Assembly: GCA_026874595.1 (NCBI GenBank)
Contig: CM049319.1
Coordinates: forward strand, 66,205,417-66,269,416
DNA: 64,000 nucleotides
Direction: 5' to 3'
From: Sipunculus nudus
Lineage: Eukaryota; Annelida; Sipuncula; Golfingiida; Sipunculidae
In this document: in pieces, positions 1-13,257 of the stretch
Layout of the letters: each line of letters starts with the position of its first letter
How positions within the stretch are numbered: position 1 is the first letter of the stretch
Notes under the pieces: model-generated
Database searches by the model: none
What the model was told of the DNA's origin: nothing
The model's input: the letters and a program-made list of their open reading frames with translations, nothing else
Made by a program: the position numbers and the translations under genes

Positions 1-1665
1 AGGGGGCCAAAACCTATTTGACTGTGTATAAGCATAAACTGGCCTGAAATCAGGTTTCTGGGGGCATGAAATTTTTGTTTGTGGGAACAGGGTAATATTT
101 TCTTGTTTCCCTGTATATACACCCTAAACTGGGCCTAATGACACCAAAACCAGGTTTGTGGGACCATCAGTACAAATTTGAGGGGGAAAAATGGATTTTA
201 TCTGTATATCACTATGTTCACTGTGTCCAGATTTGGAAATTCAAACTGGTCCTAATTTTTTTTCTGATGGAGTTGAGCCAAATGCTTTGAGATACCAGCC
301 AGTGGGTGTAAATGGATTGCAATGATACCAAACCAGGTGTGTGTGTTGAGTTTTGTGGAGATGAGGGGGGCCAGAACCTATCTGACTGTGTATAAGCATA
401 AACTGGCCTGAAATCAGGTTTCTGGGGGCTTGAAATTCTTGTTTGTGTCAACAGGGTAATATTATCTTGTTTCCCTGTATATACACCTTGAATTGGGCCT
501 AATGACACCAAAACCATGTTTTAGGGACCATCATTACAGATTTGAGGTAAAAAAAAAATGGATTTTCCCTGTATATCACTATGTTCACTGTGTCAAGATT
601 TGGGAATTCAAACTGGCCCTAATTTTTTTTCTGAGGGAGTTGAGCCAAATGCTTGGTGATGCCAGCCAGTGGGTGTAAATGGATTGCAATGATACCCAAA
701 CCAGGAGTGTGTGTTGAGTTTTGTGGATATGAAGGGGGCCAGAACCTATTTGACTGTGTATAAGCATAAACTGGCCTGAAATCAGGTTTCTGGGGGCATG
801 AAATTTTTGTTTGTGGGAACAGGGTAATATTATCTTGTTTCCCTGTATATACACCCTAAACTGGGCCTAATGACACCAAAACCAGGTTTGTGGGACCATC
901 AGTACAGATTTGAGGGGGGAAAATGGATTTTCTCTGTATATCACTATGTTCACTGTGTCCAGATTTGGAAATTCAAACTGGCCCTAATTTTTTTTCTGAG
1001 GGAGTTGAGCCAAATGCTTGGTGATGCCAGCCAGTGGGTGTAAATGGATTGCAATGATACCCAAACCAGGAGTGTGTGTTGAGTTTTGTGGGGATGAGGG
1101 GGGCCAGAACCTATTTGACTGTGTATAAGCATAAACTGGCCTGAAATCAGGTTTCTGGGGGCATGAAATTTTTGTTTGTGGGAACAGGGTAATATTATCT
1201 TGTTTCCCTGTATATACACACTAAACTGGGCCTAATGACACCAAAACCAGGTTTGTGGGACCATCAGTACAGATTTGAGGGGAAAAAATGGATTTTTTCT
1301 GTATATCACTATGTCCACTGTGTCCAGATTTGGAAATTCAAACTGGCCCTAATTTTTTTTCTGAGGGATTTGAACCAAATGCTTTGAGATTCCAGCCAGT
1401 GGGTGTAAATGGATTGCAATGATAGCCAAACCAGGTGTGTGTGATGAGTCTGGTGGAGATGAGGTGGTCCAAAACACTATTTGCCTGTGTATAATAAGCC
1501 ATATACTGTCCTCAGCTGAAATCAGCTTTCTGGGGGCTTGAAATGTTTGCTGGTGGGAACAAGGTAATATTATCTTGTTATCATGGATATACACCCTGAA
1601 ATGGGTCTAAGAACACCAAATACATGCATGTTGGACCATGAGTACAGATTTGAGGTAACAAATTG
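1..1665. repeat. Satellite-like tandem array, unit about 365 bp
   Basis: About 4.5 head-to-tail copies of a 364-368-bp unit. The block CCAGAACCTATTTGACTG recurs near 371, 739 and 1104, and a variant starts at position 7. The middle copies are nearly identical, while the last (about 1,315-1,665) is much more diverged and trails off. The array begins before the window. The roughly 89-codon minus-strand frames repeating inside it are by-products of the unit and not genes. Confidence 0.93.
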
Positions 1666-1832
1666 TCTGTCTATAAATTAAAAAAAATCAAATATCAAAC
1701 TGTTATAAACATGTATCAATATATTTAATAAAATCTCTTTTCATCCAATGAATTGCATCTTATTTTTTTATAAATAAACCATGATATTCAATTACATCCA
1801 GTAATAAAAAATAAAAATAAAATGAATAAAAG

Positions 1833-1872
1833 TTTTTTTTTTTTTTTTTTTTTTTTTGGGGGGGGGGGGGGG
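1833..1872. repeat. Homopolymer junction T(n)G(n)
   Basis: A poly-T run flows directly into a run of about 15 G. Similar long G or C runs occur at about 13,159, 16,813, 34,190, 34,529, 36,948, 52,722 and 63,721. They may be read-length-sensitive sites or quadruplex-forming tracts. Confidence 0.8.
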
Positions 1873-2099
1873 TGTTTGTGTTTTTTTTTTTGCAGTAAAA
1901 TCCAGGCTTCTCTTTGGATCCCGGCGGTGGGCGAGGGTACAATGGACACCACACAACATTTGAAAGAACATTTTTTTCTGCTGTTATTGGATGATCAAGT
2001 CTCTATGAATTTAAAAAAAAAATATTTATTCCGTTATTCAAGATGACAGTGAAAATGACCCTATTTTTTCAATCATTCACCACTCTTTTCGAGCGTTCA

Positions 2100-3070
2100 T
2101 CGAATAAGAAAGAGCCCGTCCCACCGCATTTCCTGCGAGGGTTCGTTTCTTCAGAGTCCAAACAATCCTACAGGGGCGGGGTTTAGTCCATCTCGTCTTA
2201 AATTTGTGTCCGGGGCACGGCAAACATTATGAAAGCGGACAAAAACTTTCATACGGCTGGTAAATGCGTTTATATGTAAACGCGGGGAATTCCCGGACAA
2301 TTCACGGAGAGATTTTATATGCAATGATACTTTTAATTACACGTTGAAATCATTTAAAATCTACCACTATATTACTCTAAAGACATTTATTCACTGTTAA
2401 ATTACCGAAATAATAACCAGCGCAAACAATGTGGGACTGCCACTAACACCAATCTGGATCACCAGCTAACATTGACTACCGATCTTACATCAGACGAAAA
2501 CGCTTAACACTATATATTTTTTCAACAGTTTACTGTGCAAACCGTAACAAAACCATGCAGGATATCAAATTTACAGGTTCTTAAGGAAATATGATACAAA
2601 ACATAAATTGTACCTTTGCTCACATTTAATAATATCATCATGATGAATTCTCCGCGAATTCTCCAGCTGTCCGCGTTATAGATGTATATGTATTTATTAA
2701 TGACAAAAATTGACATACAATTTTATGGATACCCGTATAATTGCGGTTTTCTGGACCGTCCCAGCCCACAGGTAGGATAATATGGATTCCCGACAATATT
2801 CTAATGACCGTTCCCTGAGCTGGAACGGGCTAAGAAGGTCCCTGTCATTTTTTTTTAATTGTCAATTCCCAGGTTTTTCGGATAAAAAAATGGCCCAATC
2901 CTTCATTCAATCTACAGCCTCTTCTGGCGTTCCGGGTTTAAAAAAGAGCCCGTCCCATGCCTATTTCAGCTAGGACTGCAAACTCTGGGGTCAAAACAAC
3001 TCAACTACGGCTTGGGATTACTACCTTTCCTCTTAAATTTCCATCGCGCCCGTGTCAAGTGTACCGTTTT
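2100..3070. repeat. Diverged direct duplication (about 840 bp apart)
   Basis: The stretch from AAGAGCCCGTCCCA at 2110 to the CTTAAATTT block near 2200 recurs, diverged, at about 2945-3045. The whole 2,050-3,660 region has scattered GAATTCCCGGAC-type blocks and reads like old repeat DNA. I see no gene. Confidence 0.45.
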
Positions 3071-3689
3071 ATTCACAAACGTGCGGCAGGCGCCAAAAAA
3101 TTTGACAGCACCCCTCTCTCATGCCAGAATATATTTTTATATATCAAGTCCTAACCCATCACGGAACTAGGGCCTCAAATTTTTTTATCTTATTACTTAC
3201 CACTTCAGACTCCTTAAAAGCCTCTCCTTTTTTAACCAAAGATTCCAATTTTTAAAATATATTAAATTTCACATTACAGATAACCTACACCAAGGGGACA
3301 TTACAGTTAATCCGTGATGGGCAGGACTTCTTGGAATTTTATAATTCCCGGACGCAGGCTGACCGACTGCCTTTTTTCTTCAAGGACAGCCCTAATTTAA
3401 GCCATCATCAGACTTGAAGATGTCCTCAGGCCGACCTATTTGTCCAGGAATGAAAGGTCACGTCTCCCTTACCCAGAGGTCGGGTCTCTGTCTAACACGA
3501 ACGCGGCTTCGCTTGCATTTCGGCATTCTGGACGTTCATCTCTTCAAGTTTCATTTTCAGTGCTTTTCTTATTTCCAGCACTCAAGAATAGGAGAACTGC
3601 CAAGGATTCAGTTGGACTTCCTTTATTTTTATTTCTGTCCAAAAATGGATTATCCTGTATAGGATGGCTACTAATAACAACACTATTAA

Positions 3690-3699
3690 TGTCTCTCTA

Positions 3700-3730
<31 letters not shown>

Positions 3731-3745
3731 GTCTGTCTCTCTGTC
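3690..3745. repeat. (GTCT)n microsatellite
   Basis: Repeats of GTCT/CTCT units. The open frame rich in SVCLSVCL here is a translation of the repeat. It leads into a repeat-like segment (3,930-4,010) with the GTCAGCTAAGCTAAAG and CCGTCTGTCTG blocks also seen near 4,815. Confidence 0.85.
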
Positions 3746-4814
3746 TACTCCTCTTTGACTTTTGAAAATCAGCAAGACCTTATTCATATGTGCTACTGTT
3801 TTCCCCATGATAGAGGTTTTTCATTTGATCAGATCCATATGTTCCCTGTCTGTCTGCCTAGTAACTGTCCTTCTATTTCGCTGTCTTATTTCCGGTCACT
3901 TCCGGCAAGCGTTCGACCTCAGGTCGTCTAGTTTTAAGGTCAGCTAAGCTAAAGTAATTGGTCAGCGTCCTTCGTGCCGTCTGTCTGTATGTGTGTGCGT
4001 TGGACTGGCTCGTTTTGACACTGTTGAAATTTTGAAATTTGGCAATTAGTTAGATGTCCCTAAAATCTCCTACCAAACCCTAAATGGGTCACTGCGAATT
4101 CGTTCAACCCGAAAATTTAAGAAACCTACATTTTCAATCAAGCAGAGGCGTCAGTATAGGGGGGATGGGGTTTATATTCCTCCCCCCCCCCCTTTTTTTT
4201 TGGCAAGGGGCGCCCCCACTATTCAGAGAATGATATTTACATATTGCAAATTAAAAAAAAAAAATAATAAATAGAATTACCGACTTTGGTTTCATTTGTG
4301 AGTTTACAGTGAAATATTATATCTAAATGTAGTTTTGAATCAACTGGAATACAGAATGCCTTAATTTCTAAAACCTTATACTTAATTGCAATATTTGTGA
4401 AATGTGATTAAGTATAAATATGTATATATCTATATATATATCTTATACACAGACGGTAATGGCAATATTATATATTTTACAGGAAGATGCCATTACGCGT
4501 CGATTGTGATCGATTCTGTGTATGTGTCCGCAATATATCTGAAGAATAGCCTCTTGGGGTTGATTGAAATTTGACAGTTAGGTCGGTAGGGTAAACATAT
4601 CAAAGTATTTAAACATTGGTGTTACTCTCCACGTAAAGAAAGACGGTGTTGTTGAGTTGGTAGTGTTATGTTATAACTAGGGGCACTATCTAGGCAATCT
4701 ATGAAGCGTGATTATGTGCCGTGACGTCATTTAGGAAATTGACATCAAAAGCACATGCCGTATCATGAAAGGAGGCAACAAGTCAATACACAGCATTATT
4801 TCAAGACACGTTTT

Positions 4815-5690
4815 TAGCTTAGCTGCCTCAAAGTCATCTGAGCTATAGCAATCGTCCGTCCGTCCGTCTGTCCTTTAACCACGCAGAAATCGTAACCATT
4901 GGACCTGGAATCCTAATCATATAAAAAAACTCCTTGGAAACCTCCGAGCTATGGGACTACCAGAATAATTAAAATTTGTTACAAATCTCCAGTATCTGAA
5001 CAACTATTGCACTGATCACCATGATTCTTTCCATGCATTTTCATCATGGACTGTTTCATCATTTCCTGCAGACTAGTGGCACCACCTTGGTATTTTTTTT
5101 TAATTTATTTTTTTTTTAAACCTTCAAAGATGCATCTCGGTTAAAAGGGTGCAAAATCTTCTAATTTAATATCCAGGGAGTACTTGCAAAATCCCTTTGG
5201 AAACCTGAATTAAGGTCTCTGTTACCCATATCATTTGAGCTAATTAAAGGCCTTTTATGTACCCCTCAGTATAATTAAACATTTAATATAAAACCTCCAG
5301 TTTCTTTAGAACGCATACATTCATCACCATGAGTCTTTGCAAGCATATTCATCATGGAGTGTTTCATCAATTCCTACAGACTGGTGGCGCCACCTGAATT
5401 TACACGCATTTTCTTTAAATTTTAATTTTTGAGACCTTTATTACACATATGTTAACAGGGCACAAATTGTGATCATTGCACCTAGAGTCTACTAACCTAA
5501 CATCCAAGGGAGGTCCGTGAACAATCTTCACGGAAACCAGGTCTCTGTTACCCATACTCTCTGATCTATACATCTGTTGAATTGGGATACCACTTACAAA
5601 ATTTGGTATTGATGATAAAATTCCTTTTGTTAATGTCTTCCTACTCAGCTGAGCGTCATAACCCCTGGGTCACTTGTTTATTGAAAAAAA
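4815..5690. mobile_element. Nested repeat unit with internal 309-bp tandem duplication
   Basis: The segment opens with TTAGCTTAGCTGCCTC and a CCGTCCGTCCGTCTGTC block. It closes with CTCAGCTGAGCGTCATAACC, the usual layout of a family of dispersed elements abundant in molluscs (my recollection). Inside, CATCATGGACTGTTTCATCA at 5042 recurs at 5351, each copy followed by a TGGTGGCGCCACC-like palindrome (5,074-5,087 and 5,383-5,394). GGTCTCTGTTACCCATA also occurs twice. The short closing block recurs near 24,828. Confidence 0.55.
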
Positions 5691-6131
5691 ACTTGCGAAG
5701 AGCTATATCTAGGTTAACGTTCCCGGACAATATTTACAGAGTTTCAGTCCAAAAATTGAATATGTTTGTTACCAATAATATATATTTATTCATTCAATTT
5801 GTGAAAGCAAAGCTTCGTGATACTGGGTTATTAAGAAAACATAAGGATGATTGGATAACTAGCTTCCAAATTCCTAAAGACTAATAACAAAGTTTTGATA
5901 AAATAGTTCACAAGGCAATAAGGAAACCTACATGCACCAAAGCAAAATGTGTGATGCGGTTTGCAAAACTTTTCGTCACAGAGTTGTTGAACTGTGATAT
6001 TTACTTTCAAACAGAAAAAATATATTTGCTATTCACTTTACTGTTTTAAAGCTAGTTTAAAACAATACTATTACTGTGTGATAGAATGAAGTTACATTTT
6101 TATGAGGAATTAGGCAAAAAAATAAAAGGTA

Positions 6132-6440
6132 TGGTTCTCAGGCACCGCCGGCGTCAATTTTAAAGCCCCGCATCAAAATTTTTTGTTTTGATTTTATATG
6201 GAAACTTGCCAATGTCGGGCTCCAGCCGCTCGGACATTTCTTTAAAGAAGATAAATCATACAATTTTGATAAAATTTCCTTTTTTATGTAGGGCTTTCAC
6301 ATGTTTAGCAAATAAATCTGTAATCATCATGCGTTTCCATTATCATTTGACATTTTATCGAAACATACAAAAAAAAATAAAAATAATAAAAAAAACCGCC
6401 CGCCGGCATAGGCTTATGAAAAAAAGTGTCTGAGAACCAG
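6132..6440. mobile_element. About 310-bp MITE with TIR GGTTCTCAGGCAC, nested in the larger element
   Basis: It starts GGTTCTCAGGCACC (6133) and ends GTGTCTGAGAACC (6438), giving inverted ends of about 13 bp with one mismatch. The internal block GAGCTCCAGCCGCTCGGACA is shared with 19,430-19,720 and 27,715-27,900. Confidence 0.6.
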
Positions 6441-7027
6441 ACCTTATTTTTTTTTTGGCCTTACAACCTTTCTTTCATTAAACCCTAGTTTTAAAGAGCA
6501 TCTGCTCCCATAAGGGAAGAAAATCCTTATTCACCTGAAATTCATTTTGCCACACACATGCAAATTAATAGCATGTTCGGTAGAAAATTTAGTGTAGGGA
6601 TTGCTTTATTTTATCTTTCCAAATAGAGGGCATCATAGGCCCATGCATAATTTCAATGAAGGGCTTATATACCTTTCTAGCTTGTGTATAAGATTCATTT
6701 CAAATATATTAGCGTCTGTATGACACATTTAAAATATATATATATCCTTAATCACATTTCAAATTTATTACAAGGAAGTATAAGATTTAAAAAAAGGTTG
6801 TATGTTTCCAGTAAAGTTTAATTCGAAACCAGGTTAGATAACAATTTCATAGTAAACTCATCAATAGAACTAAAGTCTATATACATCTTCTTCTAGATAT
6901 GTTTCATTTGCAATTTATTAATATTATTCTCTCTGAATAGTGGGGGTGATTACATTGACCATCCCCCCTTGCCAAAAAGTGGGGGATATATACCCCTATC
7001 CCCCTAGGCCCTATATTGACGCCCCTG

Positions 7028-8819
7028 GTTAGGCTGGGACGCAGCCTTGCTAATTATTAGACGTTGGAATGCTGAGGTGGAGAGCCCTGGTCCGATCCCA
7101 CCCTTTTTCGATTTCTCCCCTCAAAAGCAAAATGGTGAAAATTCAATAAAACCTTTAGCTCCAATTTCTTAAAGTTGCAGTCATTTCAACTTCATGTATT
7201 CATAACTGAGTTTCGTAGGAAGATGGAACTCCTGCTGTTTTAATTGATCTCTTGTCGTCTTGTTTTTCACCAGTGAGTCGTGTGGACAATATTGGAAGCA
7301 TGGTAGTCATGTGTTTTCCTAATTATCTGTTATTAATATCTCTTATTATTATATAGATAATTAACAAACTAAACATATCCACTAATTTATCCAGGTATGA
7401 AAAAATATGCGAACTGTCCATTTACATATGTAAAATAAAATGCTCTTTGTAGCGGATATCTATTCTACAAGAAAAACTGCCCCTGAATAAACCTACAAAT
7501 ATTTTCTATTGAATATTATCTAAATATTGTTGGAATTAGCTCTGTCTATAATAGCTGTTGTCGAGTGATATATAGCCCGGATTTTAATATGGCCACCATT
7601 TATCCAAGATTGCTAAAGAAAAAAATGCAAACATCAATTTTTAGTTATATGATGGTACAGAGTTGTAAAAAAAGGGTGTTGCAAAGTGCCATATGTCAAT
7701 TCGACAGAAAAACATAACCGTGTACAATGATATGTTGACAATTTATTCAGCCATCTCCCACTCTGAATATCATAGTAAACTGCGGTTAAAAAAAGAAGTA
7801 TGGCGAACAACACGAAAAGGAAGAACGTTTGGAAAGTTTGCGGGGGATAGATGAGCCCATGGCATAGAAAACGGCTATAAACATTAATCCTTACGGCATT
7901 AAAGGGAAGGAAAAACTATATAAGAGATCCGTTAAAAAAGCCGCCACATGCAGGACGACCTCCTTAAAGAACAGTCCTCCTTTGAAGTGTATCTGAAGAC
8001 TCATCGTATCGATTGCTTAAGGAGGAGAAGGGCTGAACACGGGTATCTTTTTCTCATATATATGTTGTTGTCACGCCCGAGTTGCAAGCCAGTTGAGTCC
8101 GAACTCTGTTCTTGAGTTTCGAGTCCAAGCTCACAGACTTTGATTCCACCACCCTGTCTGGTATTTTTTTAAATTGAGAAAATCGAACAAATCTAGTGAC
8201 TCGCAAGCACTCCCCATTTTTTGCGGACGTCTGGTGCGATGTTTTGATCAAACCTTTCCGGGAAGGTTTCAAGAGACTAACCAATCGAAAGAATCTTTCC
8301 CGTTTACGTACACGTATCCTTGTTCAGATGGCCTATTATCTGCATTTAATCGGCGGATTTGATTGGCAGATGTGATATATATTTGAAATGTGTCATACAG
8401 ATGCGATTATATTTGAAATGTGGCATACAGAACATAAAATATATATATGTTTTATAAATAAATATATATTAGTGTGTGTGTTTGTGTGTATGTGTCATCC
8501 CCCCAACCTGGAAGATAAATTGACGCCACTGCTGAGAGGTGAACATTGTATTAGAAGGCCAAGAGATGTATACACATCTGATTCTAATACATTACAATTC
8601 CTGGTGTATAGAAGTCGAAAAAGAGTGAACAATGGTGATTGTAACAGTGATTCCCTCTTTAAAAGTGTATTCCTAATGATTCATGAAAATATTGATATGA
8701 AATAGTGATATCAGCAAGCTAATCTCTCGAGAACTCACGCAAGAGTACTGACATAAGCAAATGGTTATGCATTTGATTTTACGGGTACGAGGGTCGCTTG
8801 TAACTAAACGCTATTGCCT
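7028..8819. other. No gene seen
   Basis: AT-rich sequence. A short block CCAACCTGGAAG..AATTGACGCCACTG near 8,505-8,535 may be a worn end of the hAT-like family. Open frames here are short and composition-like. Confidence 0.5.
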
Positions 8820-9120
8820 CCGTCAAGACTATACGTGTTCATCTTCGTTCGCGCGCGTGTGTGTTTGTTCACAAAAACTCCCGCAATCATGAACGGAATC
8901 TCATGAAATTTTCAGTGCATTTCGGGGGTAAGTGAATCAAGAATCAATCAAATATACTGTGGATCTAGTTCATGAAACGGATTCAGGAACGAATGCACGA
9001 AAGAACCTAGTAATATGGGCGAGATAAGTGAATGCATACAACGCATTGTACATGGTGGAGGCCTGCATTCTAAGGAATGCTGATTTTGAGTCTATTTAGT
9101 GAACCAATGTTCTTCCACCA
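8820..9120. repeat. Dispersed repeat, copy 1 (ACGGAATCTCATGA family)
   Basis: A TTCGTTCGCGCGCGTGTGTG block, then GAACGGAATCTCATGAAATT, GTAAGTGAATGCA-like blocks and GGTGGAGGCCTGCATTCTA. The same order occurs, diverged, at 51,530-51,850. No coding potential seen. Confidence 0.6.
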
Positions 9121-9587
9121 AATGAAAATTTATAGTTGTAGTTAATTACGGTATTTATACAGCCCATGCATTTTATGTAAAACTCTACAACGGTTAACAA
9201 ATCAAAAATAAAAAATTAAAATAAACAATAAAAAACGGTCACGTAACCTGCAAGGTAAAGAACATTTAAAATATTCAACTAAAATGTAATCGGCACGCTA
9301 CATTAATTTTTCAAAATTATTTTTTAAATGTTCAATAATGGTCAAATATACTTTTCGTCAATCGGTGTCATATAAATTAAATACGTTTACAAATAAATTT
9401 ATAAATTTATAAGCATGTGTTTGCATGTGTAGTTCCTTTTTTTAACCCTTCTTGAATATTATCTCAAAAGTAATTTCAAGAGACCTATAATGCTTACTAC
9501 TCTGAACATGATGTATGTTCTTACATCAAACAGTAGAAAGAACATTTTGGCTTTGAATAATGGACTTAGGTCGGACGTAAAGCATTG

Positions 9588-10425
9588 CATGACCATAACC
9601 AATCAGTTAAAACCAGCCTCGGATATTGAATAAACTCCAAAGACACGTGGCGTGAAGTGGTCTTGTATTCAGGAACTTTATATACATTCAGAAAATCCCG
9701 TCACGCTAACAGTAAATCCCTTAGTAACCTGACAGTTCCTGATTCCTGTCACCTGGAAATGCCACTTGGGTCCAAATGAAAGATATATTGCTATTTGACA
9801 GGCTCGTGTTAATAGAACCTCACAAGGAGATATTTAAAAAAAAAAACAAATTAATTAAATTCCATGACATGTTCGGAATCATTAGCCGCCGAGCTTGGGT
9901 CAAGTAAAGGGTTATGTAGTTTGGTAGATATACAGTTGAACCTGTCTTAATGACCACCTATCTACTAAAACCACCTGTCTAATAAGACCGATGTTGGTTG
10001 GTTTAATTGTTTCCCTCTTTGGAACGTTACTGAAATGTATAATCGTTTTTTTTGTGTGACATTTTGGAAGGGTTAAGGAAGCAACTGAGGAAGAATCCAT
10101 TTTGGTATCTAGTTCACCATATATTTTTGTGATAAATTGATTCTGAACCATTGCGAAAGTGTCATTTCATGACCATAACCAGTCAGTAAACCCTGCCTCG
10201 GATATTAAATAAAACTCCAAAGAAACGTGGCGTGAACTGGCTTTGTATGACGGAACTTTATCTACATTTATAAAATCACGTATCACTAACAGTTAATTGT
10301 TTGTAACCTGAGAATAACCGAACAAATACCAACTGCCCTCTGAAATGCCACTTGGTTATAAATGAAAGATATATTGCTTTCTGACAGTCTCGTATTAAAG
10401 AAACCACGTACTTAGCAAATAAAAA
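9588..10425. repeat. Direct duplication of a 250-bp repeat flanking a pogo-like end
   Basis: The block running from TGACCATAACCAATCAG (9591) to ATATTGCTATTTGACAG (9801), including GTGGCGTGAAGTGG and AAATGCCACTTGG, recurs at about 10,168-10,400. The two copies are clearly homologous, with scattered differences, and are separated by about 350 bp. Confidence 0.8.
9930..10150. mobile_element. Fragment with Tc1/pogo-type terminal sequence
   Basis: CAGTTGAACCTGTCTTAATG, next to a TA and followed by ACCACCT, resembles the end of pogo-like elements, which insert at TA. No matching right end is visible, so this is one end only. Confidence 0.4.
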
Positions 10426-13124
10426 CAACTTTAATAAAGCTAAATAATAAAGCTTTCAGGCTTGGGGCAAAAGCAGAAGAAAACGAGGTTTTTACATGGG
10501 TAGTAGTACTTGTTCTTCAGAATGTAACAAGTCCCAATATAACCATAAGGGAACTGTACATGAGTGCAAGGAAAAAACTTAAAAGAGACAAAAAGGCAAT
10601 TTTCCATGTGAAATAAAGCAAATTCTCATACAAATTAAAAAAAGGACAATGCCTCAAGACTTGCAGTTAGCAATTGGAGTCTGTACATGAGAACAGACAA
10701 ACCATACTCCAGATTGAAAAAGTCCAAATACAAGAATAGAGATTGTACATGAGTACAAGTAAAATATTAAAGAGGCAAAAATAGGCAACTTTCCATAAAA
10801 TGTACTTTTTCTGTGCAAAATGAATGATACATATATGAATATGATGCATGGTTAACAGTATAAGTATTAATAAATACTTAGCTTAAAGTAATGGACTGTA
10901 GGACAGCTTACAGGGGCCACGCCCCTTTAGTACTGGACTCCACGGTACGGATTTAATAAAAAGCTGATATAACGCATCCACGTGACCGACAGAGCCTATT
11001 ATTCCAGTACATGCTCCAGTTCCCTATATACTTTTTTTGATTTAGACTACTTTGCAGATTCCGTGCTGCATGCTATGTAATTTGATATCCATTTCTCCAT
11101 TGTAAAAGGAGGGAATGTTAAAAAATAACATGCTCTTCCGCTCATACCTACCTGCTTTAGGGATATCTTTAGCTGAGTTTTATTTATATTTGTACAGCAG
11201 GTAATATTTAAACAAAATGTTTGCATCTACATTCAAATGAAATTGTGCAAAGGTAGATACTTTTTTTCTGAAGAGTTTGTGATGTAGAATAAGGTTGTTC
11301 CGAAATACAAATGACCATTTATTGTCTGTCTTTACATCTGCCTGTTAGGTTCTTTTTATTAATATAAAGATTGCTTGCTTGAAATAACTTGAAAAATACG
11401 AGTCTCCCGAAGAAAAAGTCAAGTTAGTATCTGGCAGACGAAAGTGTATGAGTCTTCAAAGTCCCACTTTCGTAGCACAATTTCATATAAACCTTCTCCC
11501 TGTGACTGCCTTTCTTTCTCATTTTCTCTCTGAGTTATCCATTGTCACTGACTTGATATTAATGATTTTATTCATATTAATGACCAAAAGCTTGCCAAAA
11601 GAGAAGTTTTTAAATGGTCTTAAATTACCATGTATGTAGGAGTCGAAGATTTTCTATGCGTAGAAAGAAGCGATTTTTAGACTTTACTGGGGGCACGTTC
11701 ACCGACTTTCATATTACACTTTTGTACTTAAAGATGATTTCCGCCAACCGAACGCAGCATACGCAAAGGCCGAAAAGTTATCAATTTTTCAGAAAATATG
11801 ATGGAAGAGCCATCGAAATGCAGGTAAACAAAAAAAAAAAACAAATGTGTATTGTTCGCAGTACTGGACGGGTAGCCAATGGAGTTGTTTGAGCGTGACA
11901 TAATGGCATTTCCCTGTTAACAACAATAATTATATATCAGGATGCTATTTCCCTGTAATTGAATGGTAACAATGATTATAAAGCACCAAGCAAGTCAAGA
12001 TTTCGGACAATCCTGTTTCATAATTTAAAAACCAGGTTATTTTTTCCACACTTTAATGAGCATACTTCGATGTGAAATAGTCGAGTTTATGTCACTGTGG
12101 AGATGTGACAGCTCAGGTGTCGTCTGCTGGGTCCTGATAATAAAGGCATGTCAATTTTCTGTCAGAGTTGGGTTGCGACAGTTCAAGTTTCTTTTGAATA
12201 GTCATGTTTATAAGTACACTTTCTGATTATACAGTCGGGAAACTAACAGTAATTGGGAAACGCTAATAAGGTTGAATGGTGTGGGCGACCGGAAATTTAT
12301 TACTGAATATGTCAAGCGACACCGGAAGGCGTATGTCCGACAGTTGTTCCTCTGTACACCATCACGCCTGACCATTAAATCTCCATTTGATGTTGCGCGA
12401 AGTGCCCTCTAACAAGCGACACTGAAGGATACAGTGCGAGACGTGAGTTCCGTAATAGGATGAGTTAGATTTAATTACTAGTCCTATCAAGTTTCTATAA
12501 TTACCTTGTAAGCTTCGTCAATACGTGACTAGTGAAAGACAGCCTCAAGGTCCCTTTACATAGTGATAAATTATACTTTAAGGCGAAACAATTATACATG
12601 TTAACAATATAAAATGTTGTTGTCAGCATAGTTTTCGTGACTAACTCCTTGACAAGGTCACGTCTCTCCGTGAGCACTCCGCTTGTGGTGACCTAGCTTT
12701 GACTGAGGTGTATATATCTTGCATGAATGGTTAACTCTGTTGCTATGAACACGCATAACTACTCTACCTGTCAATAACTATGTGATAGAACGATCTGCCA
12801 ATACTTACAACAGAATAAACACATAAACTCACACAATGAAATATTCACAAATGAACATGGACACACAACAGCTAACCACTATCACGTTCTTTTCAAGACA
12901 TTATTACGTCCAAATAAAAAAAGAATAATCAGACTATTTGTAGTCACGCCCATTGACATTTTTCCATTACATATAGCAATATATAGATGAAAAACTTATG
13001 TTTTTTAAACTGTCCCTTGGCATTTCGTGACTAGAGTACCAGTGGCTTTAATTCATTTATAAATAAAATCATAAATAAAGCAAAATCTGATAAAGAACAG
13101 TGACTCCGAGTCATGTGTCCTGGG
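10426..13124. other. No gene seen
   Basis: Intergenic DNA without recognisable proteins. A 92-codon frame at 11,614-11,892 shows no family resemblance. ATGAGTACAAG-type blocks near 10,560 and 10,750 form a small diverged direct repeat (GTACATGAG..AAAGAGRCAAAAA..GGCAA). Confidence 0.5.
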
Positions 13125-13257
13125 GTAGATATTTCAGATTACCCCGTTTTCATATTACGGGGGGGGGGGGGGGATAATCTGAAATCGATATAAGATAGGC
13201 TCCCGAGGGTACGGAAGCGTATTGCTGCCACCTGGTAAAAGAAAAATAAATTATTTA

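Larger units (their letters stand above)
4143..7027. mobile_element. 2.9-kb DNA element with long (about 300 bp) terminal inverted repeats, hAT-like termini
   Basis: The left end reads CAGAGGCGTCAGTATAGGG, and the right end, read on the minus strand, CAGGGGCGTCAATATAGGG. The inverted match continues inward through a G-rich block, CCCCACTATTCAGAG and GAAATGTGATTAAG, to about 4,455 on the left and 6,705 on the right, with moderate divergence. No transposase is visible, so it is non-autonomous. The CAG..CTG ends recall hAT elements, but no clean 8-bp target duplication is seen. Related ends lie at 34,166-34,603 and 52,590-52,740. Confidence 0.8.

Noticed and set aside
3440-3931. 163-codon plus-strand frame
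   Set aside because: Runs through the GTCT microsatellite (SVCLSVCL) with no recognisable fold on either side.
5582-5884. 100-codon plus-strand frame
   Set aside because: Begins inside a repeat unit, no recognisable domain, and composition matches the local AT-rich DNA.
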